Source of the DNA: Macrolepiota albuminosa
Lineage: Eukaryota; Basidiomycota; Agaricomycetes; Agaricales; Agaricaceae
Reading direction: 5' to 3'
Assembly (NCBI GenBank): GCA_027475525.1
Contig: JAMWFC010000005.1
Coordinates: forward strand, 620,001 to 684,000
DNA: 64,000 bases
In this document: in pieces, positions 22,710-32,903 of the stretch
Layout: each line of letters opens with the position of its first letter
Numbering within the stretch: the stretch's first letter is position 1
Made by a program: the position numbers and the translations under genes
Notes under the pieces: model-generated
The model's database searches: none
Seen by the model: only the letters and a program-made list of their open reading frames with translations
What the model was told of the DNA's origin: nothing

Positions 22710-24671
22710 CTAAGCATGTGAGCGCTTAGCAAGCTGATTTGGGTGCTTCACACCCTGCAGTTCTAAGTATTGATCCAATGCTGCCAACTTAGCACATGTG
22801 TAATACGACTCCCATGTCGTATCACCCACACTCCATCATACCTCGAATTTGAGGTGCATCCCTTCCTGCCACCGATGGCCCAGGATGTCCTCAACGAACC
22901 ATTCCTGTTTGTCACTGGCACCAAAATCATATGGCTCGGGAGTCATCCGATTAGGGAACATAGCATCATTGTTTGCGTTATATCGCCTAAGTAACAATAC
23001 ATGAAACTTAGGCACAATCTGACATGCTTGCAGAGCTGCAGGCAGCTCCAGAACATAGTTCAATGTGCTTGGTTCCACAACCAAGACTCTGTATGGTCCA
23101 ATGAATTTTGGACACAACTTTCTTGCCCTTCCTTTTGGAAGATTCAAGTTTTCTGTCGACAGATATACTAACATCCCAGGCATTAGTTCTGGTTCCTCAC
23201 TCCGCCTATCATTTGCATGTCATGCCTGTATAACACGCGGCAATGATAGTGTCGTGTGCATTGGCTAGATTCTCCAATGCTTGCCATGCAAAGTCCTTCA
23301 CCCCCTTGTAAACAACTCTGTCTGTCCTTAGTTCGTGCAGCATGGAGGGCATGTATCCTCCATTGAGCTCGAACGGCACATATTTCGTGGTTTCTGACAC
23401 ACTCACATTAATTGCAAACTTGGTTAGTGGTATCCTCTCTATCCAGTTGCGTTGGTCTGGTCAGACCACTGTACGAAAGATCTGGGCAATACTTCTATTT
23501 GCTTGCTCTGTCTGTCTATCTGTCTGCAGATGAAACGATGTAGACATGAGCAATTTAGCTCCCAAGAGCTTGTGAAGTTCTCGCCACCAGTGAGACATAA
23601 ACTTTGTGTCTCAATCACTCATGATTGAACTTGGAAGGCCATGTAGCCTTACAATCTCCTTCAAGTAGATCCAGGATAATGCGGACGCAGTAATGGTTGT
23701 GTGCACCGGTATCAAGTGCACCATACTGGTCATTTGGCAAATAACCACCAGGATAATGCGGACGCAGTAATGGTTGTGTGCACCGGTATCAAGTGCACCA
23801 TACTGGTCATTTGGCAAATAACCACCCAAAGGTAGTTATAACCTTTGGACTCGGGGAATGGACCAACAAAGTCCATTCCAATGGAGTCCCACAGCTTTGT
23901 CGAGATGGGGAGGGAATGCAACTTCCCTGCTGGCTTCCTATTGCTGGTCTTTGACCGCTGGCAGACCTCGCAGGTCTGGCAGAAATGCATCACTTCTTTC
24001 TGCATCTGAGGCCACCAGTACCATTGCCCCAGGTATTCCAGTATTTTGTTGATTACAAAATGACCAACAACCTCATGTGCTTGAGTGACAATCTGCGTGA
24101 TCAATGTTTGGTCGCGTGGTAACACACACCACGTCATGCCCTCTAACATTCATTATCCAGACCAGTCCTTTCTCATCCATGCTGAAGCATGGGTGGGCGT
24201 CTGCATTCTGCCAGATTTCAGTGTAGAACACATCGTGGCTATAACCCCTCAGTATCTTCCATAGATACTCATCAGTTTGAGGAACAGGAGGGTTACGATA
24301 CTCTCCTGTAGGCGATAACGCGTCAGCGAGCATAATGTCATGGCCATATGGTCCATGACTGCTCCCTGTCTTGCTTTGGCGTGGCATTGTCGCCTCCTTT
24401 GGCTGAGCCTGCTCTAGTTGCTCAGCTTCTATGTCTCGGCCCTCTTGCCGCTCTTGCAGTCGTCGACTGCATCGCAGTTCAGTCGCTTGCATAGCACAAA
24501 GCTCAACCACATGCTCCTTTACCTCTTTGTAGCGATGGTACGGAAGATCATCGCCCTGGGGATCAATACGAATATCTGCATCAACATAATCATGCGTATC
24601 ATGGTTTTCACCAACTCTATCACTCTCAAAATACCTCGAGAGACAGTCCGCTACCTTGTTCAGTTCGCCTT
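22710..24671 (-). pseudogene. Integrase and chromodomain end of G2 pol
   Basis: Minus-strand pol fragment starting in the RNase H/integrase linker (KGELNKVADCLSRYFES at 24671). It continues through the HHCC zinc finger (about 24030-24110), the integrase core (DSIGMDFVGPFP at about 23885) and a region matching G1 (about 23200-23410), and ends in a chromodomain of the form WSVGDTTWES...LDQYLELQGVKHP. Stop at 22710-22712. Frames are broken by decay and by a 77-bp duplication (23671-23824); a TGA near 22827 replaces the CGA before the chromodomain Trp. Confidence 0.8.
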
Positions 24672-24845
24672 TGTAACCTGAGTTACGAGTTAGAACTATC
24701 TTGTGTGTATCACACAAGTGCTAAATCAGACTGCAGTATTGAATTTGACTAGTACTTGGAGTGAAAACAAGATGTTATCTTATGTAATACTCTATTAAAC
24801 GATTATAGCGTCATTGACGCTTGCAACACGGATGACTCCATTACA
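24672..24845 (-). repeat. 3' LTR of G1 (174 bp)
   Basis: TGTAAC...GTTACA-type ends (plus strand TGTAACCTGAG...CCATTACA), the same length as the copy at 49765-49938. A purine tract (plus strand TACCCCCCA, 24846-24854) directly precedes it on the minus strand, marking it as the 3' LTR. The left flank is G2 pol. Confidence 0.75.
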
Positions 24846-25208
24846 TACCCCCCAATGAGACCGAATACTTGGTCTTTAGAAAGGGAGGTAGAGCGAGATA
24901 AAGGATGCACAATAGTGCAAACAACAGATGAATAACACGCATATGGCGTGGCTGCAAGGTGTTAGCATTCATGCGCAGTATAGATGTGTCTTCGGGACAC
25001 AATAAGAAGCAGTCCTTATCAGACAAGGGCGCAGGTTGTGCCAGCAGTAGATAGAAAATGTTTATGTATAAACAAATCAAGAAAACAAAAAAGAGTGACC
25101 CTTCCTCTGGGTCCGCTGTATATACACGTGACTCTAAAGTGCGTATCAGCTGGAATGGTTCAAGTGGAATACTCGGAAGTACATACACAATAAAGTATTA
25201 ACATGGGT

Positions 25209-28116
25209 CTAGGACCCGGATGACGATGCTCCCGCAACCGTGCCCGTCTCAGTTACCATTGACTCCTCCTCCAGTGCGACGTTAATCGCAGGAGGGGGAG
25301 GCGCCGATTCCGTCCTTGGTGGGGTTATAGGCCCCTTGACTGCAGGTGTGTCTACCACCATAGGCTCTATTAGTGCGACGTTAATCGCTAAAGCTGTGGT
25401 GGTGAGCGTACCCTGCTCTGCTGTGCGTGACAGGAGATTGACCCGGCCTGGGTCCATGTCAGCTGTGGGCAGGTCATGCGCTGCCGTGCGTTTTAGGAGG
25501 CTGACCCAATTCGGGTCCATGCCAATCAAATAATAGAGGCCGTTGGCCTCAGGGTTTTCCGGGAGCTTGCTCTCCTCGTGATGCTTGAACATAAGACGAT
25601 AGTGATTGTCTTCAGTCATCTCCCGCCATCCATTCCATTGCGGGATTGTGGCAGGGGTGCCATACTTGGAGAGGCGCTCCATGCACTTGTCATCGACCTG
25701 TTTGAAGATGTCCATTGACATTGTGGGGGAATGGAACTGCTGTTCCGGGAAGACTACGCTGTACATGTACACGTGGTCCACCCATTCCAGCGGGATCCAG
25801 TTGTGTAGAAGGACACGTAACATGTTGTCATCAGAGAAGTTCCGTGCATGGTCGTCGGGCACGTGAACTTGGTGAATCTCAAGCTGCGGCCCACATTGGG
25901 GCTCAAATGGCTGCTCGGGGAACATGGTGTCATACGAGGCAATCACCTCTTGATAAAGCCCTGGACGGGCCACAACGAGGGTCATGCGCTGCACAATCAC
26001 CGGCTTGGCTGCGCTGTTAGCGCACAGAGCTCGACATAAGGCGAACCCAAAGAGGGTCCGCCAGTGCATGCGATAGGCATAATCCATGGCGATACCTTGA
26101 TAGGTATTTTCCAACCCAGGTCGGCCAAAGACCAGCGCGTACTGCGCCAGCTGGTCGAGGTTGAACGGTGTGGCTGGATCCTGAGCGTGCATTACACGCA
26201 ACGCCGTGGTGCCATCATCTTTTGTGCGCAAGAAGCGCCCCGGAATGTGTCGTCGCTTGACAAGAGCGAGGTCTTCAGGGCCCTGCATCGGGTTGACGAG
26301 GTCCTTGTACCGAGGCTCCTTCATCAGGAGCTGCATGGTTCAATCATGCAGAGCCTCAACTGTCTGCTGTGCGAACATATGGAGCTCTGTGATCAACATG
26401 TATGCGACGATTCTGTCACGACGTGGGACGTGCACATTGATGTAGTACTTATAGAGCCGGTCCAGCTCTAGCAGAGTGCGGGGAAGGCCACGCGGGGCGT
26501 GCTTATACACAATCGTACCCAGAATGTGGGCACAATGGCCAGAAGAATACTCATATGACGCCACTCTATTGGTGTCAGCTCCCATCAGCACCGTATTTGT
26601 GGCATACAAATAATAAGTGCAATGGCTGAGTGCTCCTCTAAAGCACGAATTCATTCGCTCGATATCAAGTGGCCCCCACACCTTCACTCCCAAGCCATCA
26701 GAGATCCTCCCCAAGAATTCATCCTCGGCCCTATACTTCTGGGCCTTTAGCTCCTTGGCGCGAATCGCCTTCTTCTTTGCAATGCGCTTATTGCGCAATA
26801 CTCGTTGGAATCAGTCCGCAGCCAATTCCCCCTCCTCCTCATCCTCCTCCAGTCGCTCTCGTCAGACAGGGATGGTACTGGTGCTTTGCCTTTTTCAGGC
26901 ACGGTCTTCCCTCTCGAGGTCGCCACCAGACCATCATACTGCTCCAGCGTGCGGGGGTCTGGGGTCAATATGACCACGGGGTAGTGTTCTGGTGGGGCCG
27001 GTACAAACACCGGCAGCATAAACAGCATCTGGACTTCTCCCGCTCATGTGGGAATGCCAGCAGGAAAGATTATAACCTCCAATTTAGAGGCATTGAGAGG
27101 CGGCTTGCAGCCGCAGCACTGACAAGACGGCCCCGACTTGGTTGGGGCGGACGATTTTAGTTGTGGCTGAGCCACTGGAGGAGCAGGCGCATTTTGCGCC
27201 AGAGTTCTCCCTCCAGGCTCAGCATGAGGAGTGACGGTAACAGGCGCTCTTGGCGCCACAGCAACGGTTTTGGGCCCCCTAGGTGGGGCCCGGGATGATG
27301 CGGATTCCCGCTGGCCCAGGGACAGACCTGCCAAGGGTTCACTGACTGCATTGAGCAACTCTCAGGAGGCCTGAGGGCCCGACTCAGGTAACCGTGATGA
27401 CGAAGCCACAGGCTGAGCAGGAATTGCGCATCCAATGGCATCCTTGCCTGTGGAGGGTCAACCGGTTGACTGGGCTGATATTTAGCCCTCTTGACCTCGG
27501 CGGTCAGTTCCTCACCCATGGCGATTTTGCGCTTAGACGCACGTTCGATCTGTTCCAGCGCTGCGACGCGCTGCCTCTTCATCAGCTCGATCTGGTCAAG
27601 CAATCCCTCCATCACCATCACGGCCAGACTGTCCTGCAGGAAGGACGCAGTTGCAGGGACTGGCTATCCTGCTGCTTCTAGTCTGCCCAACAGCACGTCT
27701 GACACTGGTAACCTCTGCGCTTGTGGCGCAGGCTCCTCATACGGCTCTGCCACAGGCCAATGCGCCCATGGTACTGATGGCGGCCCCATCACCGCACCCG
27801 CATACGTCAGATTCAACGCAGCTGAGCATGACGACGGTTCCTGGTAGTAGCGCTCGTGGCGTGTGCTGTCCTCCGGATGCCCATAGCGCCCTTCGTCGTC
27901 GACCTCCATCTCTTGCGAGTGGAGGGGCGTCTGGTAAGGGAGCGGCTCGTCACGGCCTGGGTAGGCCATGCCCGCTGACTGAAACTGGCTTGCCGTCGGA
28001 TATGGCAGCTGCCTCTGGTACTGAGTTGACATTTGTATATTCGGGGGTCTCCCCCCTCCACTAGAGCCTTGCCGGCTCTGATCACTCTTTTGCAGCCCCC
28101 AATAGGCCATTTTCAC
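25209..28116 (-). pseudogene. ORF-E of G1, conserved extra protein after pol
   Basis: Begins at ATG 28116, 156 bp after the pol stop. Segments in order: a Gln/Pro/Gly-rich leader; a coiled-coil-like helix (LLDQIELMKRQRVAALEQIE, about 27610-27550); a Pro-rich linker with a short C-Q-C-C-G-C patch; a basic/acidic linker (RNKRIAKKKAIRAKELKAQK); and the conserved C-terminal domain (26336-25500), with RPGLYQEVIASYD and IPLEWVDHVYMYS aligned to G2. The tail repeats AINVAL twice. Stops at about 27662 (TAG for CAG) and 27362, 27043, 26808 and 26342 (TGA for CGA) plus one or two frameshifts break it. Function unknown; the conservation in two diverged elements argues for selection before decay. Confidence 0.7.
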
Positions 28117-28272
28117 TAGACACGTAGACTACGTGTATTGGGACTGAGAAAAGAAAGAAAAAAAACAATCTCCCAACTCCGCTAGTGGTGTAAACAACCA
28201 CAAATACATGCCACCTGGCCTCTCACTGGCAATCAAAGTGGACTTCGTCCCCATTCCACCACCACACGCACA

Positions 28273-31200
28273 TTATGTGCGTTTTGCTAGCTGTTGAGGG
28301 TGTTTCACGCCCTGCAACTCTAGATACCTGTCCATCGCTGCAAGGTCTTTGCAGTTCACTAGTGGTTCCCAGGTAGTATCACCTAAGCTCCACCTTACCT
28401 CGAATTCAAGGCTTCCTTTTGTCCACCGATGACCTATGAGGTCATCTACAAACCACTCCTGGTCATTGCCAGTTCCAAAGTCATACGGCTCTGGAGTTGC
28501 GCGGTTAGGGAAGAGCGCATCACTACTGACCATATATGGTCGCAATAGCAACACGTGAAACTTGGGCACTATCCTGCGCGCTTGCAGTGCCTGGGGTAGT
28601 TCCAGCACGTAGTTAGACGTGCTCGGCTCCGCCTCAAGGACTTTATATGGTCCAATCCACTTTGTACACAACTTACTCGCCCTGCCTTTTGGCAGGTTCA
28701 AGTTCTTTGTCGAAAGGTACACTAGGCTCCCTTTCTCGATGTCCAGCTCATCACGTCTGCGATTATTCGTATGTTTGGTCTGCCATACACGCGATTCTAT
28801 AATCGCGTCATGGGCATCTGCCAGATTCCTTAGCGCATTGCGTGCAAACTGCTTTACTCCCACATGAATAACTTCGTCCGTACAAAGTTCACAAATCATG
28901 GATGGCATGTAGCCATTGTTGAGTTCAAAGGGTGAATACCCTGTAGTTTCTGATATGCTTGCGTTTATCACGAATTTCACAAGGGGACATCTATCCACCC
29001 AGTCCTTCTGATCAGGATGTACGAACGCTCGCAGGATTTGCGCAATATTTCTATTTGCACGTTCAGTTTGACCATCCATTTGCGGATGAAACGACGTTGA
29101 CATGAGCAACTTTGCTCTCAGCAGTTTGTGCAACTCCTTCCACCATTTGGAAGTGAACTTAGCATCTCGATTGCTTACAATCGAACTTGGCAGTCCATGG
29201 AGGCGTACTATCTCCTTGAGATAGATCCACCACAAGTCCGACGCTGTCATGGTGGTTCTCACCGGAATGAGATGGACCATACTGGTCATTCTGCAGATCA
29301 CTACCCACAGGTAGTTAAAGCCTTTCAACTCAGGAAACGGACCTATAAAGTCCATCCCAATCGAATCCCAAGGTTTGACTGGTATAGGTAGCGAGTGAAG
29401 CTTTCCTGGTGGCTTCAATGCTGAGACTTTCGACTGTTGACATAGCTCGCATGTCGAGCAAAATTGGCTCGTCTCTTTGGCCATTTGCAGCCACCAGTAC
29501 CAGCATTGCACATAGTCCAGCATTTTCTGAGTTCCGAAGTGGCCCACTACTCTATGGGCCTGGTCCAGGATAGTCGTAATCAACGACCTCTCCTGGGGAA
29601 TGCAGATGACTTTGGACCCCGTGGGTCTGGTAAGGTAGACGAGCTGCTGCTCCACCTTGAAGCGCGGATGCGCTTGGATATTGTTCAGAATCTCTAAGAA
29701 GAGATTATCATCCTTGTATCCTTGCTGGATACGTGTGCGGAATTGCGCATTGCCTAAGTCAGCCGGTGCAGGCATATGGTCCTGTGACTCCAGCGCTTGC
29801 TGGAGCGTCATACCAGTACCTCCCGTAGGCACCCCTTGCCTTGTCTCTTCACTTGGCTGAGGGGCCTCATGATCCACTAGCACCTGGGCTTCGATATCAC
29901 GAGTCTCTCGCTGTTCGTGCAGTCGCTTACTGCGATGTGTTTCCTGCACTTGCATGGCACGTAGCTTGACCCTATGTTCCCTGATTTCGTGGAATCGATG
30001 CAGAGGCAAATTCTTGCCCTCTGGGTCAATACGTTTGTCCACCTGGACATAGTCATGCGCGTCATGGACGTCATCTCGAGTATCACTCTCAAAATATTGA
30101 GACAGGCAATCCGCGACTTTGTTCAATTCACCTTTTACATAGGTGATGTCGAACTGGTACCGCGACATATAGTCAATCCAGCGACGTTGTCGCAGAGACA
30201 GGTGCACCTGAGTCTTGAAGAACTCTAGTGCTTTGTGATCTGTAATAATGTGGATCTTATATCCCATCAGTTTATCCTCCCACTTTAGGAGGGCTTCCAG
30301 GATAGTGCTTTGTGATCTGTAATAATGTGGATCTTATATCCCATCAGTTTATCCTCCCACTTTAGGAGGGCTTCCAGGATGGCAAGTGTTTCTAACTCAT
30401 GCACAGCATAATTCTGCTGAGCAGCAGTGAATTTATGGGACATAAATCCTGCTGGTCGGCAAGTCTGCCACATTTTACCCTGGCCAAACATGGCCCCAAC
30501 CCCAGTCTTTGACGCATCGCAAATGAGCCAGATGGGCTCGTCGATGTGTGGGTCAACTGGCCGGATGACTGGTGTTTTCGTGCATATGCGCTTAATCATC
30601 TCAAAACACTGCTGATGCAGTGGTCTCCAATGAAACAGTGACCCATTCTGGGTCATGGCCATAAGTGGCCCAGTGTATGCAGTGATGTCTGGCAAGAAGT
30701 TGCCAATATAGTTCACCAGTCTGACAAATCGTTGGATATCATTATATGTGCGTGGAGTACGCCACTCTCAGATTTGGTCGAGCTTATCCGTATCCAGATG
30801 AATGCCCTTCTCGTCAATGACGTGACCAAGACAATCTATACTTGTTGCATACAACTCGCACTTCTTCCATTTGAGATAGAGACTGGCCTTCCGTAGCTGT
30901 TCAAATACGACTCGTAGGTGCTGCTCATGCTCCTCAATGGAGTCAGAAAATATGAATATATCGTCTAAATAGACGTGCATAAACTTCCCAATTACATCTC
31001 GGAAGATTGAGGTCATTAACCTCTGAAATGTCGCCGGTGCATTACAATCACCAATCTGCATGATGTTACTCACAAACGTCCCCATCAGGGACGAAAACAG
31101 TGTCTTCAGTATATCCTCTTCGCAGATGCGAACCTGTTCGTACATGTCTGTGAGGTCAATTTTTGACCTATACTTCGCTGTCGTGACATCTTCTCGTATT

Positions 31201-31635
31201 ACTTCCTGATCTGGAAGAGGTGTCACATCCTTGACTGTATTATCATTGCGCTGTCACGCATCCAATGCAGTCCTTAACGTTCCATCCTTCTTGGGAATAC
31301 AAAGTAATGGTGCAGCTTGCACTGCTGGTCGTGGTTCCCACCACTTTGCATTTATGTATCTATTTGTCTTTTCACGAAGTTGATCCTGTAGTGCTTGCGG
31401 GCAGCGAGGCAAATGATACTTGTACTGCTTGTTATTGTCAATGAGGTTAATCTCATAATTAACCTCCCACCACGGAGGAAGCTCTTCCTTCGTTCCATTG
31501 ACAATATCAGCAAACTCCAGTTGCCATTGCTGGCACAATCGAGGAATATCCTCCCCTGTAAGGCTCACAGCCTTACCTTTTCCTTTGGCTACGCATGCTA
31601 TACGCGGTTGAACCTTTGGTTCAAATCGCTCCCGT
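28273..31635 (-). pseudogene. pol of G1, part 2: RT, RNase H, integrase, chromodomain
   Basis: Continues the pol frame interrupted by L at 31636. RT has PATFQRLM and an intact YLDD box (30960-30971). RNase H follows (ICDASKTGVGA; HELETLAILEAL; ITDHKALEFF). Integrase has the HHCC finger (HRVVGHFGTQK...CSTCELC) and DDE segments (DSIGMDFIGPFP, RDAKFTSKWW, DGQTERANRN). The protein ends in a chromodomain (EFEVRWSLGDTTWEPLVNC) that should target histone marks. Only two in-frame stops occur (near 31256 and 30771), both TGA for CGA. The break at 30226-30379 is a 77-bp duplication that looks artificial; without it the frame joins. Confidence 0.85.
30226..30379. repeat. Exact 77-bp tandem duplication in G1 pol (assembly artefact type)
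   Basis: Bases 30226-30302 are repeated at 30303-30379. The duplication breaks the RNase H frame by two bases. Ten more cases of the same unit length occur in the window: 20994, 21533, 23671, 32587, 34434, 36428, 42936 (across an N gap), 47311, 49505 and 50953 are the first-copy starts. Confidence 0.9.
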
Positions 31636-32756
31636 TGATGACGCCAACTGTGGTTGGGTGCGCTGGACGTATACACAGTACAACGCCGTCTCCAGCGCCT
31701 GGCGTACGGGTTTGTGAGGAGTCCCGGCAGGGTCCCGGTGTGCTCGAGCAGAGGTGATAGGGCGATGCGCTAGACGATAGCGCCTCGGATGCTACCTAGC
31801 AAGTGGTAAGCGTCGTAGTTTAGGAGAAGTTATAGAGAAAGAAACGAATAGCGCAGCGTAGCGTGCCCGTAGGTGGCACCGTAAACGACGAAGACGAGAT
31901 AGACGAAGCTAGCGCCGAACTTGGTGGCAAAGTCAGGCAACGCTAGCGCGATTTGAACGCTAAGTGTAACTGGGTGCTCAAGAGGTTACGATTCGTTGTT
32001 ATATACATGGCAAGTAGCTAGTTTTTATACTATGCGCTACATTATTTCCAAAATAAGTCCATTGACGGCGCTACCAATTAGCGCCTCCCTTCGTGACTGT
32101 AGCTAACGGCCACCTGTCAACGGCGACCTGCAGCACATGGGTGACGGCGACCAACGGCGACTCTAAAACTACTTAGAAGTGGTACGAGTTTGCTCACTTT
32201 TTGATGTAATTTAATTGGCCATGCCATCCCGGGGTATGGTCAGGGAATCCTCGACAGACGCCGTGAGCGCTAATTCCGGCGCTAAACATTGTACCATCTT
32301 TTGATAGATTTAAATGTCGGGTCTGCGTGTATCCTGTCTTGTCGTCATTGATTCTTTTAGACTTCTGATTGAGGTGCCTCGGTGATTGACAGCGCCAATT
32401 GCTAACTCCTTCCAGTACTGATCGGGGTTTGGTCAGAGTCCCCTCCCGCCGTTATGCTAGCGCTATGAGTCCTGAGTCTTCTTGGTCTTCAAAGTAACTG
32501 AGTGGAGTGCGCTGAGGGGCTGATACTGGTGATTGAGATGAATGGATAAGTCTTGCCATAGAGCGCCCGCGCTAGGGCTGCTCTGTTACCCAAGGCTGGT
32601 CGCTAGAGCCTTTAGTGTGTCAAGTGTTGGTCGGCCTATAATGTCCCTTGATGCGCTCAGTCCTACCCAAGGCTGGTCGCTAGAGCCTTTAGTGTGTCAA
32701 GTGTTGGTCGGCCTATAATGTCCCTTGATGCGCTCAGTCTGAGTAGAAGCCTATCA
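31636..32756 (-). repeat. 3' LTR of element L
   Basis: Ends TGATAGG (minus start, 32756) and GTCATCA (31636). It is nearly identical to 44334-45377 apart from a 77-bp tandem duplication (32587-32740; the copies differ only in the last base), which is probably an assembly artefact. A TATATAA box lies near 32000 on the minus strand. Confidence 0.95.
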
Positions 32757-32765
32757 TCTCCCCCC
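32757..32765 (-). promoter_or_regulatory. Polypurine tract of element L
   Basis: The minus strand reads GGGGGGAGA and abuts the LTR start TGATAGG. This is the primer for plus-strand DNA synthesis. Confidence 0.85.
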
Positions 32766-32903
32766 AACTGAAAAATTGACTGTCCTCAGTCAAACGCCGT
32801 CGTTAATTTGACTGCGCTACGGTCCGTATAATGCCGCCGGCGCCTTATAAAAAGTCGTTTTCCGTACTTCACCTCCCCGTGTTTTCCTTCCCATCTTTCC
32901 AGT

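Larger units (their letters stand above)
18640..24671 (-). mobile_element. Element G2: chromodomain Ty3/gypsy relic with extra 3' ORF
   Basis: On the minus strand: integrase and chromodomain of pol (24671-22710), then ORF-E (22479-19019), a polypurine tract (about 18856-18840) and an LTR ending at 18839. The 5' half (gag, protease, RT) is absent; pol stops at 24671 where the 3' LTR of G1 begins. A 1.2-kb solo LTR of the L family sits inside ORF-E. Protein order and sequence match G1. Confidence 0.75.

Noticed and set aside
25209..28116. ORF-E as a true envelope gene
   Set aside because: No signal peptide, membrane anchor or cleavage site is visible; only its position is env-like.
30226..30379. 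77-bp tandem repeats as biological duplications or recombination sites
   Set aside because: Same unit length at eleven unrelated places, exact identity, and one pair around a 100-N gap point to assembly overlap.
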